Shown: one piece after another, positions 42,825 through 51,952 of the stretch
Numbering within the stretch: position 1 is the stretch's first letter
Layout of the letters: each line of letters begins with the position of its first letter
Assembly: GCF_017742245.1 (NCBI RefSeq)
Contig: NZ_JAGHKO010000006.1
Span: 124,001-188,000, forward strand
Source of the DNA: Niastella soli
Lineage (GTDB): Bacteria > Bacteroidota > Bacteroidia > Chitinophagales > Chitinophagaceae
Direction of reading: 5' to 3'
DNA length: 64,000 nucleotides
Program-made: the position numbers and the translations under genes
Notes under the pieces: generated by a model
What the model saw: the letters and a program-made list of their open reading frames with translations, nothing else
Told to the model about the DNA's origin: nothing
Database searches by the model: none

Positions 42825-43826
42825 ATGAAACACCTTCTAATAATTATATTGACCTTGTTTTTCACAGCTTGCAAGACCACTCAACTCGCCATCATCAAGC
42901 AAAACGGAAAATTTGGCTGCATTGACAAAAAGGGAAACCTTGTTATTAAACCGGAATGGGACTGGATGTTACAGGGTGACAAGAATAAGCAAATATTAGT
43001 TGAAAAAGATAGTTTGTTTGGTTTTGTCGACAATCATGGAAATGTTTTAATAGAGCCGAAGTATAAAAGCGCGATGGTTTTTTACGATGGATTTGCTAGT
43101 GTTAGCAATGGAAATAAATTTGGATTCATAAATATAAAAGGCGATACCGTTATTCCGTTTGTCTTCGATGATGTTTTTCTTGGATTTTCGAATGGGTTAT
43201 CTGATGTAAGAGTAAATGATAGTTGTGGTTACATTGATAAATCCGGTAAGGTTGTTATTCCTCTTATTTATAAGACTAGCTATCCTTTTCTTTCAGATGT
43301 AGCCAGCGTTGAAACATTTGACGGACAAACCCTTTTAATTGATAAGAAGGGAAATACTTTTGCATACAATAAAGACCGATATAAATATAAACGGCTGTGG
43401 GCGTTAAACTCATACCCAGGAAGTTTTACAACTCAGACTGGGCAAGGTCGAATTAATAAAGCAGGAGACACTATAGTCCCGCCAATTTATGATGTGACTG
43501 GAAATTTATCTGATCATATGTATATAGTGGAGCTAAAGGGAAAATGGGGGGCTTATAATGACAAAGGCAAACTAATTGTTGAACCAAAGTTTGATGAAAT
43601 ATGGCACTATAATGAAGGGTATGCCAATTTTAAACTGAATGGAAAATGGGGATACGTTGATAAAAAAGGAAGAATTGTCATTGAGCCAACTTTTGACTAT
43701 GCAAGTCAATTTGAAAATGGCTTGGCATACGTTGAGTTTAATGGTAAATCAGGGTTTGTAGACAAGAAAGGAAAGTTTGCAATTAAGCCTGAATTTGAAA
43801 TTAATAAAGACAGTGAATTTCAGTAG
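42825..43826 (+). CDS. WG-repeat lipoprotein
   Basis: The start at the ATG (MKHLLIIILTLFFTACKTT) gives 333 aa with lipobox FTAC. About seven WG-type repeats follow, each with a glycine-rich (F/W)GxxDKKGxxxIxPxY/FD pattern. Clear examples are FGCIDKKGNLVIKPEWD, FVDNHGNVLIEPKY, GYIDKSGKVVIPLIY and WGYVDKKGRIVIEPTF. WG repeats form beta-rich domains found in bacterial surface and some effector proteins. It is probably membrane-anchored, with no enzymatic residues evident. Confidence 0.9.
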   Translation: MKHLLIIILTLFFTACKTTQLAIIKQNGKFGCIDKKGNLVIKPEWDWMLQGDKNKQILVEKDSLFGFVDNHGNVLIEPKYKSAMVFYDGFASVSNGNKFGFINIKGDTVIPFVFDDVFLGFSNGLSDVRVNDSCGYIDKSGKVVIPLIYKTSYPFLSDVASVETFDGQTLLIDKKGNTFAYNKDRYKYKRLWALNSYPGSFTTQTGQGRINKAGDTIVPPIYDVTGNLSDHMYIVELKGKWGAYNDKGKLIVEPKFDEIWHYNEGYANFKLNGKWGYVDKKGRIVIEPTFDYASQFENGLAYVEFNGKSGFVDKKGKFAIKPEFEINKDSEFQ

Positions 43827-43864
43827 TGTTTAGATATAAGAACGATTATTAAATAATAAGCAAA

Positions 43865-44194
43865 ATGAATATAAAATCCGACTCAAATAATACTCCAGAA
43901 CATGCTGTTGTAGTCCGGTTTAAATATGGAATAGATGACCTTGATGCGTTATTTGAACTTGAGGACGTTTTAGAGAAAGTAATCACAGAAAAAGAGGTTG
44001 GAGAATATGACGGTCATGAAATTGCAATGGACTATAGCGACGGAACATTATATATGTATGGGCCCAATGCTGATAATCTGTTCAAAACTGTTCAGCCCGT
44101 TTTAAAGGAAATTGAATTTATGAGAGGTGCAAAAGCAACACTTCGATTTGGCCGACCTGAAGTCGGTGTTAAAGAAATTACAATCGAAGTGTAA
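43865..44194 (+). CDS. Small cytosolic hypothetical protein
   Basis: The 109-aa protein has an alpha/beta pattern (VVVRFKYGIDDLDALFELED, GHEIAMDYSDGTLYMYGPNA, TLRFGRPEVGVKE). Similar small proteins are widespread in bacteria without a named function, and many sit near immunity-type genes. It follows the WG-repeat gene by 38 bp in the same direction and may be co-transcribed. Confidence 0.65.
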   Translation: MNIKSDSNNTPEHAVVVRFKYGIDDLDALFELEDVLEKVITEKEVGEYDGHEIAMDYSDGTLYMYGPNADNLFKTVQPVLKEIEFMRGAKATLRFGRPEVGVKEITIEV

Positions 44195-44232
44195 AGCAAA
44201 GGAATAGATGTAATTATTGGGATAAAGAATAT

Positions 44233-45414
44233 TTATCTAAGGATACCAATATCCTGGTTGGTAAACAGGAAGCCCACGGTGAGCCCTGTATTGAATAATC
44301 TTGTGCTGAGCACCTGGGTGCTGACAGGTGTAAAGTTGTAATAAATGGTGGGAATGATCTTCAGGGTGCATTCACTGAATAACCTGCAATTGATACCCAA
44401 TCCGAATTTACCCACCAGGCTGGTGCCTTTCAAATCCTTCGTAGCAGGGTTCGTTCTTAAAGACTCTCTTTTAACTTCGCCGGCGACATCGTCCTCATAA
44501 CAATTCAGGAACAAAACAGACAAGCCCATATCGGCAGCCAGATTCACTCTATGATCGATGCCGCTTTTGAAATAGCCAATTCCCACTCCATTGTAGTTAA
44601 ACCGGTAGTTCATATCTAACGGGGAAGGCCTGGGTAACCCGGTGTTCCAGTCAATGGCGGTCTGTCTACTCTTGAAGCCCTGGCGCATGTTGATGTATTC
44701 AGCGTATAGGGTATGGGTTTTGCCAAGGGCAATGCCTGCCTGCATCGAAATGGTATAACCGAACTTCATTGATTCGTTTGTACTGCGGCTGTCGAGTTTG
44801 GCGGGTTCATTGAAGGAGGGGTCATTTACAAATACTTTTCTGTAGGCCATTTGGGGGGAATAGCTGGCTCCAATATGGAACCTTGCTTTGGTGTTGTTTT
44901 TATTAATTGAGAAGTAATAGCGGTTGTAAATGTTTACCCGCCTGGCTCTGATGAGCGTCGTGGCGGTATCTTTTCTGCTCTCGTAGCTTTCGGTTTTCCT
45001 TTCGCCATTAACTATAGTATCGGGAAACAGGAACCAGGTGGTATCAGTTGTGTATTGGGGATCGTACCTGGTTACTGGTATCTTTAGCTCAAAGGGTTTT
45101 CTGGAAGGGTCGGGAACATGGTTAACATTGCCTGACAATGTAAATGTTGATAATACTGAATTCCGTGTATATTTTCTTATTTCCAGTAAAGATTCAACGC
45201 GTTCATGGCGGTAGCCAAATTTTCTGCCGCTTTCGGTACGCATGGAATCTACCCGCACGGTTCTGAAGGTAACTATTACCGTATCCTTTTTCCATTTTAC
45301 GTTCGTTACTTTATTCCGTTCAGGGACTTTGTATAGCGACCATTTATGAGTCGATTGCGCACAAATGGTCATCCAGCAGCAACATAACAGAATAATAAGG
45401 GTTACTTGTCGCAT
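44233..45414 (-). CDS. Exported envelope protein (beta-barrel-like)
   Basis: The ATG at 45414 ([20 protein letters not shown]) gives a 393-aa exported protein. The C-terminal ~220 residues alternate short aromatic and glycine-rich strands ([51 protein letters not shown]), as in outer-membrane beta-barrels. The N-terminal part is a periplasmic region. Its start is 4 bp after the stop of the upstream gene, so it is the third gene of a tight operon. No family name is proposed. Confidence 0.7.
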
Positions 45415-45418
45415 TGCG

Positions 45419-47755
45419 TTATTGTTTTCTGAAAATGATATTGTACGCATAGCCTAACTGTATTTGAGGGAAAAAGGTGTTCGCATCGCCCTGCTGCCAG
45501 AAGAACCGGCCGCGCAGGAATAATTGTCCATGGCTGTCGTGGCTGGTCTCCGCCCGCAGGAATACTTCAAGCATATGTGATTTACGGGCATTACTTTCCG
45601 TTGTTACGCTGTTGAGATCTGATTTGGCATAACTCACAATCTGCTTGAATGCATTGTTGCTGAATAACCAGGTGGTATTGTAATTGTAGGCCAGTTTGAA
45701 ACCAACCCGCCTTTCAGAAAAGAACTCAAAAGTAATCTTCGGCAGGCTCAGGGTAAAAGTATTACCAGTATATTTATTGGCTATGTCTGTTTTAATGGCG
45801 GTTCCATTTTCTACGTTGTACACGGTATCCAGCGTTTTGAGGTGTCCGTACCGCACACCTACATCGAAGTAGGAGGTGAATTTCATATCGGGCCAGTCGA
45901 AGAGCAGGCCATTCAAATCTAAACCAAGGGAGGCGTTTTCATAGCGCCTGATGTCGAGGTTGGTGGCGTACGATGGTGATACAATCACGCCATTCTCTAC
46001 AGTATTCTGGTTTCTCAGCACCAGTTCCCTGAATTTGTTCTCTATTTTGTTTATGGCGCCAAACACCTCCATATAAGAAACCCAGCTTACATTCTTGCGG
46101 TTACCAACCTGAACGCGGGAAGTGTTCAGGTTGAATCTTCTGTTCACTTCAATCTGAACAAGTCCATTGGGGGCATCTTCCTCGAAGCCCTGGAGGTCGG
46201 TAAATATTTTCGATTCGAAGAGTTTGATATTTTTTTCCTTGTATAGGGTAATAGGGCCGGTGGCCGGCTGGATTTCATTGATGACAGTGTCGCCGGGGCT
46301 ATAATCACGGGTAAACAGGTCCAGTACATTGTCGTAATTGCCCAGCACATCACTGAGGAATATACCATTGGGGAAATTGTTAGATTTCCTGATGAAAAGA
46401 CGGGTTGACTGGAATTGCTTCAGGTTATTGATCGAAGAAAAGCCAATGGCAAAAATATTCTCATAAATATCGAGTGAGCCCTGCTCATTGCGAACCCAGG
46501 CCTGCACTCTTTCAATATGGCCGCGCTCAAATTGCAGGCTTACTTTTTCAATGGGATAAATATTGTTGGCCCTCATGTAAGCCTGTACTTCTTCCAGCAC
46601 TTTCCTGGCAGTATCGAAATAAGTCAGCAGGCAAATGAGGGAATCAGTTTCTTTTTGTATTGCCACGTCAGTTTTATTGAAGGGAACGTAAGGGTGGCTT
46701 TTTATAAAACGGACCACATATTTAATACTGTCGGCTTTGTCCCGCGCTTTTTTGATCTCTTCGCTCAAAAGAGAACTGTCTTTCCTAAAGCCCTGGAGCC
46801 TATTGTCCGTGATGCCTTGCATCACTCCCATGGTGGTGATTTGCGTTTCGATTGTCGCCTTGGTAGCAGCAGGTAAAAGTGTATCCCTTAAAGCTTTTTT
46901 TAACTCGGTTTGGGCGGTCTGTGCAGTGCTATCTTCAATTCTTGCTTTTTTTATAGAATTGCCATTACTTTTTGCCTCGTCCTCTAATTTCTTTACCAAC
47001 TCCGTTGCCTCTTTAGTAGCCTTGCCTCCAGTGTCTATTTGTCCCCTGATCCTTTGATAAATGGTAGAGAAGCTGTTCCTGATGTTTGAATCGAGGGAGG
47101 GAAGGTTCTGGTTTTCAAAAATGTTCATCATCCTTTCCAATAATAAGGAGTCTTCGGCTGTGATCAGGGCGCTGTCTCCGTTGGAACGATTTACCCTTTT
47201 GATGAACAACTTCAGGTTGTCAATAAATATCTTTTTTTTCGCCATGCTAATGGCCTCCCAGCGGGCATAGCGGTTACTGGTTTCCTCCAGATCTTTTACG
47301 CGTTCCGGGCTATTGTCCGCGTTGTTATCAGTAAAAGGTTGGGTCAACAGTCCCAGGTTGAGCCGGCCGCTGATTATTGTGCCATCCTGTTGTTTTAAGG
47401 AATATACCCACAGGAACACGGCTTCTATGCTGTATTCGCTAAAGGCCTTCACATCCTGGCCATCCTTGTTCAGGGCTGCAGTAAGCAGATTCCTGAACTC
47501 GGTCCTGTTTAAGGGCGCTTTTACCTCAAAAAGCTTCTCGCCCTCAAATTGCTTTACTGTATATTGTTGTTTGGAGCTCTCATAAAAAGCCGTCAGCTTT
47601 ACTACCACATCACTGCCACTGATTGAACCATTATTCTCCACCGTTTGCAATACAAAGTTGCGGTGGTCGGTTATTGTTATATCTGCCTGTGCAAAGCTGC
47701 TGTGGAAACAAAGGGTCGGCAGAGATAAAATAAAATAACGTAATAAAAGCTTCAT
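45419..47755 (-). CDS. Large exported protein of the envelope operon
   Basis: The ATG at 47755 ([20 protein letters not shown], cleaved after SFAQ) gives 778 aa. An N-terminal ~150-residue domain is followed by a helical coiled-coil-like region (~180-400, with [20 protein letters not shown]). The C-terminal half is rich in alternating strands ([60 protein letters not shown]), consistent with a barrel ending in an aromatic-rich strand. Its start is 1 bp from the stop of the upstream lipoprotein gene. Its function is unknown. Confidence 0.7.
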
Positions 47756-47756
47756 G

Positions 47757-48551
47757 CTAAAAGTTTCTTTGGGTGAAGAGCAATAGAGACTGGATGGTAT
47801 CCCGTACCGGTTTTTGCAGGGCAAGCCTGAAGTTGAATTTATTATTGGCTGTGTCTATCAACTGCCGGTTGCCGTTTACGGTAATGGAGTCAAGCTTAAA
47901 CGGAGTAAGCAGGCTGTTGTCTTTGTATAAATTGCCGGTGAAGTCAAATGCCTGGGTAAACAAACCGGTTGCATTGAACTGGTCATTGTCTTTTCCTTTT
48001 ATCCTGAACCGGGCCAGGCCGTCCGCCAGTACATAACCCCTTACCGTTCCATAATATCCTACTTCGCTATCGGTTTCAAAGCTCGCGTAAATATTGCTGT
48101 ATACATTGCCAAGTGGATGGGGTGGGAGGCTGTTGTGGGCAATTACGCCGGTATTGATAAGAGAAGAATCCAGTCTGATATTCCTGTTGATCCAGGTAAA
48201 GACCTTTGGCCGGGTTTGGCCACTTTGAATGGAGTCGGTGATCAGCCCATGTACCTGAAGGTCGCAGTTGTCATAGTTCTGGGGAACCGCTTTGCACAAC
48301 TCCACAATATATTTCAGGTTTACGATCGGTGCATTGGTATTGTTGCGGATGGAAAGCCATACGGTATCTCCTGAAGCGATCCTGGTTTGGTGGAAAATGA
48401 AATCTACCTGGGCCAGTCCATTGGTTTTGGATGATATTACCAATTCTGTGGGTGGCGCTTTTTTGGGTGGTAGCTGGTCGGAATTGCGGTTACAGCTGAA
48501 CAGGAGGACGACAATAGCCCATACGGCGAGAAGTATACGCGCTGTTTGCAT
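47757..48551 (-). CDS. Lipoprotein, first gene of the envelope operon
   Basis: The 264-aa protein has a signal peptide ending in the lipobox LLFSC. The mature domain begins DQLPPKKAPPTELV and has a beta-sandwich-like composition (VDFIFHQTRIASGDTVWLSI). The three genes 48551 to 44233 are separated by 1 and 4 bp, so they should be made together as a lipoprotein, a large exported protein and a barrel-like protein. No family is recognised. Confidence 0.7.
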   Translation of the reverse strand: MQTARILLAVWAIVVLLFSCNRNSDQLPPKKAPPTELVISSKTNGLAQVDFIFHQTRIASGDTVWLSIRNNTNAPIVNLKYIVELCKAVPQNYDNCDLQVHGLITDSIQSGQTRPKVFTWINRNIRLDSSLINTGVIAHNSLPPHPLGNVYSNIYASFETDSEVGYYGTVRGYVLADGLARFRIKGKDNDQFNATGLFTQAFDFTGNLYKDNSLLTPFKLDSITVNGNRQLIDTANNKFNFRLALQKPVRDTIQSLLLFTQRNF

Positions 48552-49014
48552 ATTAGTTTAGGGGTGTTATTAATAATAGGGGGCATTTTATAGTTACTCA
48601 CATCCCTTTCAGCCACGAAAAATGGTAACTAACCAATGCTGTTAGCCTGTAAAAGGCAGTTTTTCGGTTCGGACAGTGAAGTTTTTCGGATATTCCTGGT
48701 TCGGACAGTGGAGTTTTTCGGATATTCTCAGGCGCAAATATGGGAAAGATAAAATTAATTGTCAAGTAAAATACAGAAAAAATACGGTGGTATTATATAA
48801 TACATTGAGCTTGATCAACAAAAGGCGATCTAGCTTCACTGTCATGCCGTTGACGGCGGGTGGTGGCAACCGTTGGAAGTGTAAAGAAGACAATCAATTT
48901 CCGTGGGCTGTAAATGTTGAACCCCGGCTTTAAATTCTTGTCAGTTTGGAAAAGTATTGTAGAATATGGACTATCACTGCCAGTCAATATACGCAAGTTT
49001 TTGCTCCAATTTCA
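48552..49014. other. Operon leader region and intergenic DNA
   Basis: It carries the promoter region of the minus-strand operon and the 32-bp tandem repeat below. Short open frames at 48676-48933 and 48793-48996 show no protein-like features. Confidence 0.4.
48666..48729. repeat. Two-copy 32-bp tandem repeat
   Basis: GGTTCGGACAGTG(A/G)AGTTTT followed by TCGGATATTC occurs at 48666 and 48698 with one or two differences. It lies about 115 bp upstream of the lipoprotein operon start, where it could be a paired binding site. Confidence 0.7.
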
Positions 49015-49480
49015 TTAGGCTTTAATAGGGATGTCCTTATTATATTTTATGTCTAGTATATAAAGTATACGGTCCATTTCTGAAAATGGCCAGGAGTGTT
49101 CTACAGCTGTAGTTCTCAACTTTTCCAGGTATTTTAAATAAAGCTGAATTTGCTGATCAATAATCTTGTTATTTCTTGGATCGGTTGACCCCAACTCCGA
49201 ACCATACAAAATTCTGAAGGCACATTGATCAATAATCTGGTAAACATTCGGTTGCGAAATCTTAGTATTGTTGATGCCATTGGCAGGCGAAGGCCGGGCG
49301 TTTTCAAAAGCGCTTTTAATATGTGCCTGGTAAATTCTGAATCTAAAATGTCGGCTTTTAAAAGATCCGAGTTTAACAGTTCTAGCGTTTCAGGATTAAT
49401 TTATGCATAGCGATTAATTTTCCATAGCACAATCTCGTTGATTAATTCTTGAGTGAAGGTCTGGGAGTGAGCCTGATCTA
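49015..49480 (-). pseudogene. Decayed gene with nonsense and frameshift
   Basis: The minus-strand reading gives LINEIVLWKINRYA, then TAA (49401-49403), INPETLELLNSDLLKADILD, TPGLRLPMASTILRFRN, a one-base deletion near 49250 and NVYQIIDQCAFRILYGSELG. It continues to a stop at 49015. The combined order fits a protein family I have seen in Bacteroidota accessory regions but cannot name. The 5' end is missing. The last 64 codons remain open and could look like a gene alone. Confidence 0.7.
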
Positions 49481-49561
49481 ATTTGGTAGTTAGTAATGGT
49501 TGATAGTCGTAGTCGTCATTATTATATGAATAACATAGTACTAATCAATACTTATCACCTT

Positions 49562-49783
49562 ATGAAACTTACTCAAAAATCGCTCAAAGCTATAAATAAC
49601 CCGGCTACCCGCCACCGGTTGATGGATGTGCTGGGCTGCACTGAATTTACCATTGCCCAGTATATTCAAAAGAATAGCGATAATCTCACAAAAGCTGCAG
49701 CCTTGCAGGTAATCAGGGAGGTGTCCGGATTATCAGATAATGAGATACTTGAAGGCAAATCATATACATACACCCCGCAATGA
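49562..49783 (+). CDS. Small HTH-like protein, copy 2
   Basis: The 73-aa protein starts at the second Met codon of a longer frame (MKLTQKSLKAINNPATRHRL) and is a close paralogue of the gene at 30694. It keeps MDVLGCTEFTIAQYIQKNSD and LTKAAALQVIREVSGLSDNE. It has no S24-type partner, which makes it an orphan regulator from a second element. Its stop overlaps the start of the relic at 49780. Confidence 0.72.
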   Translation: MKLTQKSLKAINNPATRHRLMDVLGCTEFTIAQYIQKNSDNLTKAAALQVIREVSGLSDNEILEGKSYTYTPQ

Positions 49784-49990
49784 AAATCTGTGCCAATTCA
49801 CATTGGAAGTTTGATTCAGCAGGAGGTAGAAAGAAATAGGCTTATTTATCTGGAGATCGGTGCGCTCATAAAAATAAAAAAACGGTACCGGGCGTTTTTG
49901 TGCTATGCTCCTGTCCGCCCCTTGATATGCCTGTTACATAACGCCTTTTTATATCTATGGCAAACTGGTTATCCAATGAACTGATTGCGT
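49780..49990 (+). pseudogene. Possible decayed HTH gene
   Basis: After the overlapping ATGA, frames alternate between PIHIGSLIQQEVERNRLIYL/EIGALI and HKNKKTVPGVFV. This suits a small Cro-like regulator with HIG and EKTVP blocks that has lost bases. The match is to a pattern I recall from related genomes and is weak. The rest to 50314 holds nothing recognisable. Confidence 0.3.
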
Positions 49991-50314
49991 TAAGCACCAG
50001 TGAATCTGCTGGCGGATAATTGGGGATACCTCCCCAGCCACTTCCAGGCGGGCAGTGAGGGATAAAAATAAATGCGGGGTACTTGTTGGATGTGTTGTGG
50101 ATATTTATTTTGTTATGTAGGCATGAAAACTTTAACTTCGGATAGGTATCAAAGATACTTAAATGAATGGAAAGGCCTCTTTAACATATTCAGCTGCTAA
50201 TAAAGGAATTTGAAAAGGAATGGTTCTTTATACTTCATCGGTAGCTTATGGCGGTACAATATTTTGGAAAGTAACACCTATTTATAATTCACGTTGTAAA
50301 CTTAAACGCAATCT
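49991..50314. other. Intergenic region, nothing recognised
   Basis: No protein-like frame, hairpin with T-run or shared repeat is visible. It should contain the promoter of the gene at 50315. Confidence 0.35.
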
Positions 50315-51001
50315 ATGAAAAAGTTAAAGGAAGAACCAATAAGCCACTTTAAAATAGTATTCCTTATTATTTTTTTTGTGAATTGCAAAGGAAACTTACC
50401 TAAACAAGAAAATAGGGATAAACAAGGGGATGTTAGCAATGAAATGACTCTTACCAAAGAATTTTTTTTTAATTGTACTGGAGCTAGAGATACTTTTTTT
50501 GCAAATGGCGACTACCTTAAATATATTCCAATTGATAAAGAACATTATGAAATAGAAGTAAAGATTAATGATATATTAGATACACTTGATTTTTATCTCG
50601 GCTGTAAAACTCATAGTGGAATGATTCCAAAAGTATTATTTAAATCAGATTTAGGTTACTTAGGTTTGGGGCAAGGTTCTTCAAGCTACAGGTATTTAAC
50701 CCTTTGCAGTTTAAATAAGGAAGCTAAAAAAATTAATATCAATAAATTTGAAACAGCAATAGATGTGGCTTCGGAGAATGACGGTTTACTTTTCATAAAA
50801 GATAACTGGTTGTTTTTATATGATTTAAGTAGGAATAAATTTTTTTGCAAAAAACTTCTAAGCGATGGCAAAAGCTTTGTGGCAAAAGAATTTGAACTCT
50901 ATAAAAATAGAGCTGCTATTATTTGTGAAGATGGCAATTCACAAACTTACTTCTTAGATGAATTTATAGTTAGGGACAGTATCCCAAATCACTCAATTTA
51001 A
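50315..51001 (+). CDS. Probable exported lipoprotein
   Basis: The 228-aa protein begins with basic residues, then a hydrophobic segment (IVFLIIFFVNC) ending in a cysteine that may be a lipobox. The remaining ~200 residues alternate strands and aromatic residues (LPFLYDLSRNKFFCKKLLSD-like) and could form part of a propeller. No family is recognised. Very low GC compared with its neighbours suggests foreign origin. Confidence 0.58.
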   Translation: MKKLKEEPISHFKIVFLIIFFVNCKGNLPKQENRDKQGDVSNEMTLTKEFFFNCTGARDTFFANGDYLKYIPIDKEHYEIEVKINDILDTLDFYLGCKTHSGMIPKVLFKSDLGYLGLGQGSSSYRYLTLCSLNKEAKKININKFETAIDVASENDGLLFIKDNWLFLYDLSRNKFFCKKLLSDGKSFVAKEFELYKNRAAIICEDGNSQTYFLDEFIVRDSIPNHSI

Positions 51002-51026
51002 TTCAGATTCTAATTCGATTCATTTT

Positions 51027-51220
51027 TCATTCATTCCTAAATGCTTGCCATTCGGATGACCAATATGTAATTGCTTCTTTCCAATATGGGATGTCAGCGT
51101 CCATCAGTCGAATTTTCTCCAAACTATCAAGTTCTGGTATTCCTCTCACCATAACTGCATAATTACATTTGTCCTCTTCATCATAAACCTGTTCCTGGAG
51201 GCTCAACTCCTGTGCAAACG
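51027..51220 (-). pseudogene. 5'-truncated hypothetical gene
   Basis: The C-terminal ~60 codons (EDKCNYAVMVRGIPELDSLE, then IPYWKEAITYWSSEWQAFRN) read as a real protein. The open frame upstream of about 51220 is the reverse complement of integrase DNA and so is not native. The gene was cut when the second module's integrase sequence arrived at 51221. The parent family is unknown. Confidence 0.65.
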
Positions 51221-51951
51221 TTCGCCAGGAAGTGTTGACCGGATTAAAGCTGAACACCATTGGTAAAACCATCAAACACCTACGCGGCTTTATAAAAGAC
51301 CGGGTGAAAAGTGATGCCATTTATTTAAGTCACCAGGAAATTGCCACCATTTACCAAACTGATCTTTCTGACCATCCTCATCTGATCGAATACCGGGATC
51401 TGTTTGTCCTGGCCTGCCTGACAGGTTTACGGTTCTCCGACTTCAGTACCTTAAAGCCGGAAGACCTGCAACGGGATATGTTGTATAAGAAGCAAGAAAA
51501 ATCAGATCACTGGGTTATTATTCCCTTACGTGAAGAAGCGAAACACATCTTTACCCGGCAGTTCAAAGAACGCATACCCGCGCTTACCAATCCGGAATTT
51601 AACCGCCACATAAAAACCATCGGCAAATTGGCTGCACTAAACCGCTCTATTAAATTCTCCTACAAAAAAGGAAACAAAAGTATTGAGGTCATAAAACCCA
51701 AATACGACTGGATCACTTCGCATACGGCCCGCCGATCATTCTGCACCAATGAATTCCTGGCCGGTACGCCGGTCGAGTTGATTATGAAGATCAGCGGCCA
51801 TAAACGAACAAAGGATTTTTACAAATACATCCGCATTTCACCAGAAGAGGCGGCTAATAAAATAAAGGAATTGTGGATAAAGAGGGATGGGATGCGGTTA
51901 GTACAGGAGGGTGGGGGAGTTGTTTTAATAAGTAATACCAATAATCAATAA
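51221..51951 (+). pseudogene. Integrase lacking N-terminal half, with linker deletion
   Basis: The sequence begins mid-gene at QEVLTGLKLNTIGKTIKHLR (residue ~200 of the 457-aa integrase) and keeps the whole catalytic domain (TGLRFSDF, SHTARRSF, GHKRTKDFYKYI). It differs from the intact copy by an 18-residue in-frame deletion between KDRVK and DAIYLS, which removes the hinge. No normal start exists (TTG at 51232). It retains all catalytic residues but cannot bind arm sites. Its tail is extended by EGGGVVLISNTNNQ. Confidence 0.85.
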
Positions 51952-51952
51952 T

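Noticed and set aside
51232-51951. The second integrase as a functional gene
   Set aside because: No usable start, no N-terminal or most of the core-binding domain, and an in-frame hinge deletion; it is treated as a pseudogene.
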